The notes under the pieces were generated by a model. It made no database searches, had not been told where the DNA came from, and saw nothing but the letters and a program-made list of their open reading frames with translations. 64,000 bases of DNA, taken from the NCBI GenBank assembly GCA_945895265.1, contig CAMDEF010000001.1, positions 124,001 to 188,000 of the forward strand. Direction: 5' to 3'. Below, in pieces: positions 54,415-61,680 of the stretch. Every line of letters begins with the position of its first letter. Positions within the stretch are counted from its first letter, which is position 1. The position numbers and the translations under genes are program-made. This DNA comes from Bordetella parapertussis. GTDB taxonomy: Bacteria; Pseudomonadota; Gammaproteobacteria; Burkholderiales; Burkholderiaceae_B.

Positions 54415-54528
54415 GTTGAGGCTCCGTAAGGGATTTTTTAGACAACAAGATTCTTGCTGCCACGATAGGTGACAGATTTTTAGGGACTGCGTTTGAAGCG
54501 AAGTCGTTTGGAACGAACGCTTACGTTC

Positions 54529-54553
54529 TAAAAACGATCAGTGTTTGATCGTT
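54529..54553 (-). terminator. Terminator after the MerR-like coiled-coil gene
   Basis: Minus strand: AACGATCA-AACAC-TGATCGTT followed by TTTAG, directly after the MerR-like stop. Its stem has eight perfect pairs. It should reduce read-through into the VWA gene, which then needs its own promoter in the 54415-54528 gap. Confidence 0.7.
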
Positions 54554-54562
54554 GCTGTGGCG

Positions 54563-55498
54563 TTATGAATCAGCCACGCGTTTTTGTTTTTTTTCTATCA
54601 GGTCGATCAGGGCTTGCTGTTTATTAGCAAACTCATCTAGCTGTGCTTTGACTTCAGAGGCGTGGCGCTCAAGCGCACGCTGCGTCTGTATCAACTCACC
54701 CAGTTGATCTTTCACTTCGAAGGTGTGACGTTCGAGCATTTGGCCCACATGCTGCATAAAGGCCTGTTCGCGTTGAAAACCAACTTGCGCCATTTGTTCG
54801 AGGGTAGCCATCAAGCGACGCTGCGCATCGTTCAACTCTGCCACGCGCGAGCCCTGCTCATGCACTTGAGAGCTAAGCTCTTGAGCGCTGTGTTGCATAT
54901 TTTTAAACGACGCGATTTCTTGCAGCCACTCGTCTTTCATGCGCCTGACTTCATCCAATACATCGGTGATCGCCATGGGCGGCTTTGTGTTGGCGGTGCC
55001 ACGCTCGTTGCTCCGACTGGTGCGAGGCGACGCAGACGTTAGCTTGTCGAAGATATCCAATCTTTCAGAGTTGTTCACCTGTAACGAAACATCTCTTTTA
55101 AACTTTTGCACCAACGAGGCAGCGTTGACGGACGACCTTGCGCCAGCCTGCTCTGAGTACTCGTCTTCGGCCTGGAGAGCCTTGAACAGACTCCGATCAA
55201 GCTCGGCTGTGGTGGTTTCTTGGTTGTATTGAGCAACTAACTGCAGACTCCATTTTTGTTCATGACTTAAGCGGCGCGCCATGATCAGCTGCACCAAATG
55301 CCTAAAGCCATAGGTCGAGTCGCGCCCTTGCCGTTCTGGGCGGTCGATCACCCCTTCGCTGGCGTAATACCGCACCAACCGCTCGTTGATCGAGTCGGGC
55401 TCAACGCGCCAGTTATGCTGGTTGCTTGCCGCAATCACGGCATCGCACAGTTGGGTGGCGTTACCGGCAAACTCGTCTAGGGCTTTAAGAGTGGTCAT
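54563..55498 (-). CDS. MerR-like DNA-binding protein with long coiled coil
   Basis: A 311-residue protein. Residues about 35-110 form a MerR-type winged helix (INERLVRYYASEGVIDRPER, YGFRHLVQLIMARRLSHEQK). Residues 190-305 are a coiled coil (MKDEWLQEIASFKNMQHSAQ, HVGQMLERHTFEVKDQLGEL), which repeats an 18-residue theme of the type RHxxEVKxQLxE. It lies between the MetK-like gene and a VWA gene on the same strand. A sigma-70 promoter with a dyad over its -10 element precedes it, so it should repress itself. Confidence 0.8.
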   Translation of the reverse strand: MTTLKALDEFAGNATQLCDAVIAASNQHNWRVEPDSINERLVRYYASEGVIDRPERQGRDSTYGFRHLVQLIMARRLSHEQKWSLQLVAQYNQETTTAELDRSLFKALQAEDEYSEQAGARSSVNAASLVQKFKRDVSLQVNNSERLDIFDKLTSASPRTSRSNERGTANTKPPMAITDVLDEVRRMKDEWLQEIASFKNMQHSAQELSSQVHEQGSRVAELNDAQRRLMATLEQMAQVGFQREQAFMQHVGQMLERHTFEVKDQLGELIQTQRALERHASEVKAQLDEFANKQQALIDLIEKKQKRVADS

Positions 55499-55522
55499 TT
55501 GAAAATGGTTATTTAAGATTTA

Positions 55523-55560
55523 GACAGTGTCATTATGACAGTTAATCTAGCCACTGTCAA
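55523..55560 (-). promoter_or_regulatory. Promoter and operator of the MerR-like gene
   Basis: Minus strand: -35 TTGACA (55555-55560), 17-bp spacer, -10 CATAAT (55532-55537). The dyad TGTCAT-T-ATGACA (55528-55540) covers the -10. A further pair TGACAGT (55536-55542) / ACTGTCA (55553-55559) spans the spacer and touches the -35. This arrangement fits autorepression by the MerR-like protein. Confidence 0.75.
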
Positions 55561-55645
55561 CATACCAGTGGCATTAAAACCAAATTAAATTCGAAACATG
55601 GCACAGTATGCGCCCCTGTGTGTCTCACAAGGTGAGCCCGCTTAA

Positions 55646-56878
55646 TCACAAAAGCCCCAGCACCTCCCAAGGCAAGGTCGCGTCACTAAAGTGCCCCCAG
55701 CGAGCAATATCGGTGAGGTTTTTACGCGAAAAGGTGTCACCACTTTTGTTGAGGCTAAGGTCAAAGTTTTTGACTAAGTGCTCAACTTGCAAGGCCACGC
55801 CGCCTGCCCCTGTAGCGCGCAACACCCTTGCTTGTCGATCGCCCGGAAACCAACCCACTACAACTTGCGCCTCTGTGGCAAGGCCTAGTTGCACGATCAT
55901 CTTGGCTAAGCGCCTGGCGTGCATGCCCCCGGCTCGGTCTGCTTTATAAAAATCTTTGCCCGACCACGCCCCACCCCCGATCGGAACTCGAGGGCCATAG
56001 GCGTCTACCACTAGCTTTTTACCCGACAGACCGTTATCGCCCTCTGGTCCACCCACTTCAAACGCCCCTGCCCCGTTGACGGTGAGCTGCTTGGGTAACG
56101 CAGCAGACAAGCCGGGTAAAAGCGCGGCGGCTAACGCAAGCTCTTCTTTGACGGCAAGGCGAACGGCGCGATGTAAGGCAATTTCATCAGCCGCAACCTT
56201 TTGCTGTAACGAACAACTGAAATGCTCGAGCGCCCACGAGCGTTTGCCTTCAAGCCCAAGTCCTGCCTGATCGCTAATAACACTCGCTGCCGCATTCCCA
56301 CTTCTGGCGCCTGAGTTAAACGCCATCCCTAACCCGTTCGCCGCCTCGGTGGCGTAACCTTCTGCAACCTCACTCACCGCAATCAACACTTTTCCATCAG
56401 GTCCCAAGCCAAGCTCGGGCGCGTCAAGGCGTAGCGCGTACAAGCGTTTAGCCAACCTAGACACCAACCATTGTTCAACTGGCAAGTGATTGGTTGGCAC
56501 CAAATCATTTGCATATCCAATACACACAGCTTGATCATCAGCCAGCGCCCGAAACTCTGATTCGCCCTCTTCAAGTGGCCCTAGGCATAAGTTAGACACC
56601 ACTTTCACCTGAGCAGGCGACGGGTACCAGTTGTCGTTATAGCCAGCACTTTCGTAAACCTCTCGAACAAGTTGTTGTAGATCGATGGTGTGTGCGTCGA
56701 TGCACCCGATCCGACCCGTCACATACACATGATCGCGATGCACTGCCACCTCAACTCCTACTAGTGCCCGGGCCTCGCGCTGATGGGCTTCGCACACCAG
56801 TGCATCGGCAATCGCATCTGATAATTTGTCAGGATGCCCAGGAAAAATAAATTCAGCGCTATAAAGTTGTTTGCTCAT
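55646..56878 (-). CDS. Divergent S-adenosylmethionine synthetase (MetK-like)
   Basis: A 410-residue protein covering all three MetK domains. Kept motifs are FPGHPDKLSDAIADALV (ATP/methionine site), VGVEVAVHRDHVYVTGRI, DDQAVCIGYAND, VGGPEGDNGLSGKK and the phosphate loop GGGAWSGKDFYKADR. The usual SEGHPDK is PGHPDK here, so one active-site glutamate position differs, and several loops are shortened or changed. It may still make AdoMet or a related nucleoside. It overlaps the DUF2201/VWA gene by four bases (ATGA), which ties it to the MoxR cluster instead of to methionine metabolism. Confidence 0.88.
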   Translation of the reverse strand: MSKQLYSAEFIFPGHPDKLSDAIADALVCEAHQREARALVGVEVAVHRDHVYVTGRIGCIDAHTIDLQQLVREVYESAGYNDNWYPSPAQVKVVSNLCLGPLEEGESEFRALADDQAVCIGYANDLVPTNHLPVEQWLVSRLAKRLYALRLDAPELGLGPDGKVLIAVSEVAEGYATEAANGLGMAFNSGARSGNAAASVISDQAGLGLEGKRSWALEHFSCSLQQKVAADEIALHRAVRLAVKEELALAAALLPGLSAALPKQLTVNGAGAFEVGGPEGDNGLSGKKLVVDAYGPRVPIGGGAWSGKDFYKADRAGGMHARRLAKMIVQLGLATEAQVVVGWFPGDRQARVLRATGAGGVALQVEHLVKNFDLSLNKSGDTFSRKNLTDIARWGHFSDATLPWEVLGLL

Positions 56879-58323
56879 GATGAGACCCCTTCCTGCAGAA
56901 TGGTTGTGTGGTTTGCCACGGATTTCAAATCAGTTTGATTCACTTGAGAACCTATGTAGGCGACCGCCAGTTTGGCCTTCGTCAAGGTTGCTAGATGTTG
57001 GTCACCGGGTGCGCCCACCCAGCCATCCGTAATGATTAAGGCCCGCTTCACCTGGTGCTTAGCCATGTGCCGTGCCACGCAGACAATATCTGTGCCACCG
57101 GTCGTTTGGCATTTACCCGCTTTGAGTTCTGCCAAGGTGATATCGGCAATCCGCGTCGAAAACAAATGCACCGTTGGGTAGACCAAAGCTTTGCAATCCA
57201 GCACCGCACCGTACAAAGCTTTCAGGACTGAATCCATGCTTCCTGAGACGTCAAGATACACACGCACTTGGTCACCAGACGGCACCGTTTTAAGCCAATT
57301 GACTGTGCCGGGGTACAACAAGAGTTGCGCACCCAACGCTTGCAGCACGGCGCCACGCCTTGAAAATGCAGGGATCGCAGTCACTGTGGGTGTGGCCTCA
57401 GGGCGACGCTTGAGTAGTCGCCCCGCCACGCGTTGATCCGCCACCTTACAGATTAAGGATCGCAATAGCGCTCTGTTGGTGGGATTTTTTCTCTGAGGCG
57501 AAATCGTACAGGTGGTCAACACCTCGGCTAGCGACCGACCGTTAATCGGATCGGGCGGTTGAGGCCATTGCTCAACCAGATCACGAACAATATCAAACAG
57601 CACTGGCGAGGTATGTTCGAGTTTGCCGTCTTCTGCAGCATTGCGATGCTCACCTAACAAAGGAATACCGCTCAGATCAGCTTGCCCCGCGGAGACATCT
57701 TTCGAATCTTTCGCATCTTTCGCATCTTTCGCATCTTTCGCAGTCGACCTAAGCAACCTTGGCAAAAGCTGATACACCTCAAAATAGCTTGCACCACTTT
57801 TTGAGTAGAGTGCTGCGTGCACTTCTTGAATACGCTCACGCGTAGCAGGATCAGTCACCTGCCACTCGGGCTCTGTGCAATCGACACGCCTGGGCCAACC
57901 AGCAGGCGGGCGCAACAAGCACTCAGGAAAACTCTTCGCGTTGTAGTAGTCAGTAAAAAAGGCCGTGTACTCAGCACCCGGAAACATTCTGCAGAGAATG
58001 CCATTAATCACCGCGTCAAACACAAAATTTTGTGTCGGGTTGGTACGCGGAAACAAAGTCGTATGCCCAAGCAAAACATGATGCAGCTCGTGCATCACCA
58101 GCATCAACAGTTTTTCGGGAGTCTCGGCGTGCGCAGCTACAAACTTTGGATTAATCAACAGTCGCGGTTGCGCTAAACACTCGACCGCAGCTGTTGGTAC
58201 GCTTTCAGTTTCGACAATGTCTAACAACCTAAGTAAACCGGATAAGGCGTACGAGCCGCTTGGAAACACATCCAGAATTTGCTCAGACAGCGTAGACGTT
58301 TTGACTTCAGTCAATGTCAGCAT
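56875..58323 (-). CDS. DUF2201 metallopeptidase-like / VWA protein
   Basis: A 482-residue protein. The N-terminal DUF2201_N domain has the zinc motif HELHHVLLGH (H78, E79, H82, H87). The C-terminal VWA-like domain has VYLDVSGSMDSVLKALYGAV and QTTGGTDIVCVARHMAKHQ and LIITDGWVGA. Between them lies a lysine-aspartate tract (AKDAKDAKDAKDSKD, residues about 193-207). DUF2201 proteins are usually next to MoxR ATPases, as here. The gene is coupled to both neighbours: ATGA with metK-like and a repeated ATGCTGA coupling site upstream. Confidence 0.88.
   Translation of the reverse strand: MLTLTEVKTSTLSEQILDVFPSGSYALSGLLRLLDIVETESVPTAAVECLAQPRLLINPKFVAAHAETPEKLLMLVMHELHHVLLGHTTLFPRTNPTQNFVFDAVINGILCRMFPGAEYTAFFTDYYNAKSFPECLLRPPAGWPRRVDCTEPEWQVTDPATRERIQEVHAALYSKSGASYFEVYQLLPRLLRSTAKDAKDAKDAKDSKDVSAGQADLSGIPLLGEHRNAAEDGKLEHTSPVLFDIVRDLVEQWPQPPDPINGRSLAEVLTTCTISPQRKNPTNRALLRSLICKVADQRVAGRLLKRRPEATPTVTAIPAFSRRGAVLQALGAQLLLYPGTVNWLKTVPSGDQVRVYLDVSGSMDSVLKALYGAVLDCKALVYPTVHLFSTRIADITLAELKAGKCQTTGGTDIVCVARHMAKHQVKRALIITDGWVGAPGDQHLATLTKAKLAVAYIGSQVNQTDLKSVANHTTILQEGVSS
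57696..57741 (-). repeat. 9-bp tandem repeat coding AKD
   Basis: Plus-strand unit TTTCGCATC in about five copies (the first with AATC) encodes alternating Ala-Lys-Asp in the linker of the DUF2201/VWA protein. Confidence 0.85.
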
Positions 58324-58370
58324 GAGAACCTCGAAAACGTAGATGATTTTGTTTCAGTTAAGGTCAGCAT
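58317..58370 (-). CDS. Mini-ORF B, copied start region of the DUF2201 gene
   Basis: Seventeen codons, MLTLTETKSSTFSRFSC, with GAGG seven bases before its ATG. Its start imitates the DUF2201 start (MLTLTEVKTSTLS) and its end imitates the preceding gene end (GFSC). It overlaps the DUF2201 start by seven bases as ATGCTGA. It is probably a translational relay, not a functional peptide. Confidence 0.55.
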   Translation of the reverse strand: MLTLTETKSSTFSRFSC

Positions 58371-58417
58371 GAAAACCTCGAAAACGTAGACGTTTTCTTT
58401 TCAGTTAACGTCAGCAT
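58364..58417 (-). CDS. Mini-ORF A, first link in the coupled chain
   Basis: Seventeen codons, MLTLTEKKTSTFSRFSC. Its ATG overlaps the stop of the upstream 219-residue gene, and its stop overlaps the ATG of mini-ORF B, each as ATGCTGA. The site ahead of the ATG is GGGG. Confidence 0.55.
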   Translation of the reverse strand: MLTLTEKKTSTFSRFSC

Positions 58418-59070
58418 GAGAACCCCGAAAGTTTTTCATAAAAGTTGGGAGGGATCAGCAGCGACACCTCTTTGTAGCCACGTGCGGCGATCAGCGAAGG
58501 TGTCTTGCTACGCAGCCAAACCGACTCTGTGCATTTGCTAAAAATTGCCAAGGTCGACAGCAGATCAGCAAATAACACCGCATGCTCTGGACGCGGCATA
58601 ATCACCGCACAACCTTCAGGCAAGGGCATCGCCTGAGCTCGTTGATTGATCAAAGCGTTTAGTTGCCTCGTTGCCGCTTGCGCGCGTGCTGTGCTGTTCG
58701 ACTTTGATTGCTCAACTCTCACTTTTGACTTGAGGCTGGTCGATTGATTCAGGCGAGTCTGCGTATTGACATTGATTGTTGAATCGAAGCCTGTTGATTC
58801 GCTTGAATCTTTAGAAGCATCCACATCCGCTGAAAGCTCAACCTCAACCTGCAGATAATTCAAAATCTCAACCGCGCTGAGCTTGGTCCAGGCGTGATCA
58901 AACGCAAAGCGCACGGGTGTACCGAAAAGCTGTTTCGCCGTATACCTAAGCTGAGTCACCCCGCTGCCGCCGGGGCTACTTTGTGACGCCAACCCTGCGA
59001 GCCCTTCGTAACGAAGCACACTTTTAGGCGGCGCGCTCATGTTGTGCAATAAGCCAAGCGCCTCTCTCAT
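58411..59070 (-). CDS. Unknown protein between MoxR and DUF2201 genes
   Basis: A 219-residue protein, soluble, with no family recognised. The N-terminal 75 residues look like a small folded domain (LRYTAKQLFGTPVRFAFDHA), the middle (about 85-130) is rich in Ser, Asp and Thr and likely disordered, and the C-terminal 90 residues are mixed helix/strand (EGCAVIMPRPEHAVLFADLL, GYKEVSLLIPPNFYEKLSG). It is coupled by ATGA to moxR and by a repeated coupling site to DUF2201. In three-part MoxR-vWA systems the third gene is a scaffold protein, which is a reasonable guess here. Confidence 0.78.
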   Translation of the reverse strand: MREALGLLHNMSAPPKSVLRYEGLAGLASQSSPGGSGVTQLRYTAKQLFGTPVRFAFDHAWTKLSAVEILNYLQVEVELSADVDASKDSSESTGFDSTINVNTQTRLNQSTSLKSKVRVEQSKSNSTARAQAATRQLNALINQRAQAMPLPEGCAVIMPRPEHAVLFADLLSTLAIFSKCTESVWLRSKTPSLIAARGYKEVSLLIPPNFYEKLSGFSC

Positions 59071-60521
59071 TGCTGTCTCAACTGAGAATCGGTTTTTGTA
59101 AAGCCCGCGAAGGCTTGCTCTGCATCTTGAGGAGTCTGTAAATGTTTTTTTGCAAACAACGCGGCAATCGCATTGGCTTGAAGGTGGGCGCGCGGATCTG
59201 AGGGGTTGAGCCTGGACAGCAAGTCTTTGACCCGACCCCAGGTTGTGTAACGTGTATGAGACGCGTGCAGGGTTTCGCTAAAGGTTGGTGCCGCCACCAG
59301 ATCGCGGTACAACTCACCTGCTTGCGCGGCAATGGCCGTATTTAAACGTCCGACTGCGCCAGTTTCAAACAAGTACACCACTGCCGCTTCGCGGGCCCCG
59401 TGTGTTAATTGCGCAAGGGCATCCGCAACGACACGCGAGAACTCTGCCTTGGACAACTTTGTGGCTTTAACCGCCAACTCTAAGCGCTCGAGTGGGTTGA
59501 TGGCACAGAGAATCGCACGTAAGGGATCGCTGACTTTAAGATCAAAGGTTCGTACAGCCTCTTTGTGCGCAGATAACAACTTGATTTCAGAGACTGCGAC
59601 GCCGAAGGCCGCTTGCGGCAAGCTACAGCGCAGCGCCAACAAAGTCACGTCAGTAACGCTGCAATTTGGATCAAGGGCCAAGGCTGCCGCGTTAACCGCC
59701 AACACGTTGCGATACAAAAGATTGGCGCGTCGTGGGCTCAGGTCAATCCCCGCCTGAATGAGTAACGCCACCACCGTTTGCACATAGCGCGCCACACCGG
59801 CAGCAAACTCTTCTGACAGGCCTGCCAGAATACGCTCGGCTAAGCTCAGCAAGTTCTTTAACCTCAAGGTCTCGTCCGCCTCAAGCGGTAGATCTTGCGC
59901 TTGAATGACCGCAATTTGTTGTGTAGCGCTAAATTGCGCCCAATTGGGCATCGCAACCACAAGTGCGAAACGATCCGCCAAGGCGACATCTAGCGGTTCA
60001 GAGCCTAGGTAACCGTTATCGTCATCGTCGGTACTGGGCGGGTTCATCGCCGCCCACCGATAACGCAGTTGCTCAAGCAACAGACCCTGCACGCGCCGTT
60101 CGTGAATCAACGGAAACAGCTTGTTTTGGATATCGGGTCTGCAACGACTGATCTCGTCAAAGATCACCGCTTCAGCACCCCAAATCGATGCGGGTGTCTG
60201 CACGTACTGCAGCGACCCATCTTTTCCAGGCAACGGAAAGCCAACCAGATCATCAAAATTTAAAAGGCTGGCGTTGTAATGCCTGAACTCAAGACCTAGA
60301 GCCAAGGCGATTCTGGTTAATAACAAGCTCTTAGCAGTGCCGTGCGCACCGATCAACAGCAAGGGGCTGCCGGTAATTAGCGCTGCGAGTAAAGGTGCCT
60401 CTAACGCAGAAACCCCGATCAGGCCTAAGCGTTCAAGCCAGCGGGTGTGACCCTGGCTTACGTTTTGGCTTGCGCTTTGATTACCGCTTTGGTTTTCGGT
60501 CTGCTTTGCTTCTTCGTTCAT
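59067..60521 (-). CDS. MoxR-family AAA+ ATPase
   Basis: A 484-residue AAA+ protein. The Walker A motif is LLLIGAHGTAKSLLLTRI (residues about 54-70), Walker B AVIFDEISRCRPDIQNKLF, and the sensor/arginine region AAMNPPSTDDD and LDVALADRFALVV follow. MoxR ATPases act as chaperones that load metals or remodel partner proteins with VWA proteins. GAGGAG lies six bases before the ATG. It heads the coupled run moxR-219aa-DUF2201-metK-like. The C-terminal 150 residues (helical) are longer than in short MoxR proteins, as in the RavA-like group. Confidence 0.92.
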   Translation of the reverse strand: MNEEAKQTENQSGNQSASQNVSQGHTRWLERLGLIGVSALEAPLLAALITGSPLLLIGAHGTAKSLLLTRIALALGLEFRHYNASLLNFDDLVGFPLPGKDGSLQYVQTPASIWGAEAVIFDEISRCRPDIQNKLFPLIHERRVQGLLLEQLRYRWAAMNPPSTDDDDNGYLGSEPLDVALADRFALVVAMPNWAQFSATQQIAVIQAQDLPLEADETLRLKNLLSLAERILAGLSEEFAAGVARYVQTVVALLIQAGIDLSPRRANLLYRNVLAVNAAALALDPNCSVTDVTLLALRCSLPQAAFGVAVSEIKLLSAHKEAVRTFDLKVSDPLRAILCAINPLERLELAVKATKLSKAEFSRVVADALAQLTHGAREAAVVYLFETGAVGRLNTAIAAQAGELYRDLVAAPTFSETLHASHTRYTTWGRVKDLLSRLNPSDPRAHLQANAIAALFAKKHLQTPQDAEQAFAGFTKTDSQLRQQ

Positions 60522-60677
60522 GTCGTGCTCCTCATCGTCTGTGACACCGCGGGCGCGATGTCGCCCAGACGAAGGGGCCGCATCTACGCTTTAGCAAAAT
60601 TTATGACTCGCCCTGCAAGTTGTGGCTTAAATCAGCGAGGCCTGTTTTAAAGGTGTCAGGCGCACCGGTCACAAGTT

Positions 60678-60986
60678 CTAATTGCTTACATTGTTTAAAC
60701 CCTCACTTCGCGCTGCGGCCTCGGCCGCAAGAAACTGACCAAGTGTTTCGTGTAAAGCCACCAAACGGTCGACTCGCAGGCAGGTCCTAGACTTGACCCG
60801 CGATTCAGTTGGATTTTTTGCTGTTAACAGTTGCGTGCGTGCGACAAGCTCAACGCGGCCAGGCTGCGCGGCAATCGCTGTGATGCTGAGCGTTTCAATA
60901 TATTTGCCGTCATCCGACAACGTGACATCACACGCATTGGTTGTGACGAAACTTGCCGTGGTACTAGATTGCTTACTTTTAGACAT
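60678..60986 (-). CDS. Unknown small protein upstream of moxR
   Basis: A 102-residue protein starting at the second of two adjacent ATGs (AGGGG six to seven bases ahead). It reads SKSKQSSTTASFVTTNACDV, then a beta-like ETLSITAIAAQPGRVELVAR and a helical end RVDRLVALHETLGQFLAAEA. No family recognised. It lies 156 bp before moxR on the same strand and 93 bp after the DUF3293 gene, so it is likely part of the same transcription unit. Confidence 0.65.
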   Translation of the reverse strand: MSKSKQSSTTASFVTTNACDVTLSDDGKYIETLSITAIAAQPGRVELVARTQLLTAKNPTESRVKSRTCLRVDRLVALHETLGQFLAAEAAARSEGLNNVSN

Positions 60987-61079
60987 CATTCACCCCTATT
61001 TAGCTGCGTTCGACAATGCGTCAGGGGCAGCAAGCTGGATCAAATCCCCCTCGCCCTTTAGGTCGGCTAGACCAAAATT

Positions 61080-61511
61080 TCAACGTAATAAAATCAGTTG
61101 TGGGATCGCATTAGCACCAACCCAAACGATTGCGTCTTGATCAAAATGAACGCCAACAGACTGAGCGAGCTCTAAGGTCAACCCTAAGGCGAAATAGCTG
61201 CGCTCAGCTGGCCAAGCCGTACCCTCTTCGCTACCCGAACCTTCAATGACGTCAACACCCAGGCTCTGCAACCGCGCAAGTAGTTGCGCGTGCGCCAAGT
61301 GATTGGCGTCGTCAGCTTGCACCGTACTGCGCGGGTTGTAAGCGGTGATAAAGGCACCGCACGTGACACCGCGCGTTTGATAGAGCTCGGCCAAACGAGG
61401 CGAGTACTGCTCAACCTGCAACACGATATCGTGCTCAGTATGGCCCAAGCGATACGAGGTATTGCGAAAAGCCCGAAGCTTGTCAGGGTGGATTTGCGTT
61501 GCGTCAGTCAT
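61080..61511 (-). CDS. DUF3293 family protein
   Basis: A 143-residue soluble protein matching DUF3293, with GVTCGAFITAYNPRSTVQAD, EGSGSEEGTAWPAERSYFAL and DQDAIVWVGANAIPQLILL. The family function is unknown. The ATG directly follows the T-tract of the terminator of a structured RNA leader; the 3' arm of that terminator (AGAGGG) serves as the ribosome site. It is the first gene of a run leading to moxR. Confidence 0.85.
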   Translation of the reverse strand: MTDATQIHPDKLRAFRNTSYRLGHTEHDIVLQVEQYSPRLAELYQTRGVTCGAFITAYNPRSTVQADDANHLAHAQLLARLQSLGVDVIEGSGSEEGTAWPAERSYFALGLTLELAQSVGVHFDQDAIVWVGANAIPQLILLR

Positions 61512-61631
61512 AAAAAAAGCCCTCTGTTTATGGAGGGCCGACGCTACTCCCGCTTGGTTGCCTAAACCTTAGGCCACATCCGCTTTCGCGTCCACCTTGC
61601 CCGGGGGGCAGGTTGGTCAGGGCGTCGACCC
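61512..61631 (-). ncRNA. Candidate structured leader RNA with terminator/SD switch, copy 2
   Basis: On the minus strand a 10-bp closing stem GGGTCGACGC (61622-61631) pairs with GCGTCGGCCC (61535-61544, one G-U). Its 3' strand overlaps the 5' arm of a terminator GCCCTC/GAGGGC (61533-61538 and 61519-61524) ending in seven T directly before the DUF3293 ATG. The interior holds CAACC, a TGCCC/GGGCA hairpin, AGGTG, a CGC-GAAA-GCG hairpin, GCGGATGTG, a GCCTAA/TTAGGC hairpin and AACCAA. Hairpin stems differ in sequence from copy 1 while single-stranded words are kept, the pattern of a conserved RNA. Confidence 0.7.
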
Positions 61632-61680
61632 TTGTCTTGATGTTGTAACTACTGTAACAACAAATGATTTAACTAGCAAA

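Larger units (their letters stand above)
58317..58424 (-). repeat. 47-bp triple repeat of a stop/start coupling junction
   Basis: The junction unit (SD-like GAGG or GGGG, TTCTCATGCTGAC, start of the DUF2201 gene) occurs three times with period 47 bp; ATGs are at 58417, 58370 and 58323. Each ATG lies four bases before the TGA of the frame upstream. The last copy is the real DUF2201 start; the first touches the stop of the 219-residue gene. Confidence 0.9.

Noticed and set aside
60447..60650. Plus-strand hydrophobic frame opposite the start of moxR
   Set aside because: It lies over a well supported moxR start and its ribosome site, shows no homology pattern, and is best explained as a shadow.
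61512..61631. Resemblance of parts of the leader (GGACGC, AAAGC, GGCCTAA) to a cyclic-di-GMP-I riboswitch, or of GGGAGTAGC to the manganese (yybP-ykoY) class
   Set aside because: The words are in the wrong order relative to those classes and are not kept in the sister copy at 52678-52801.
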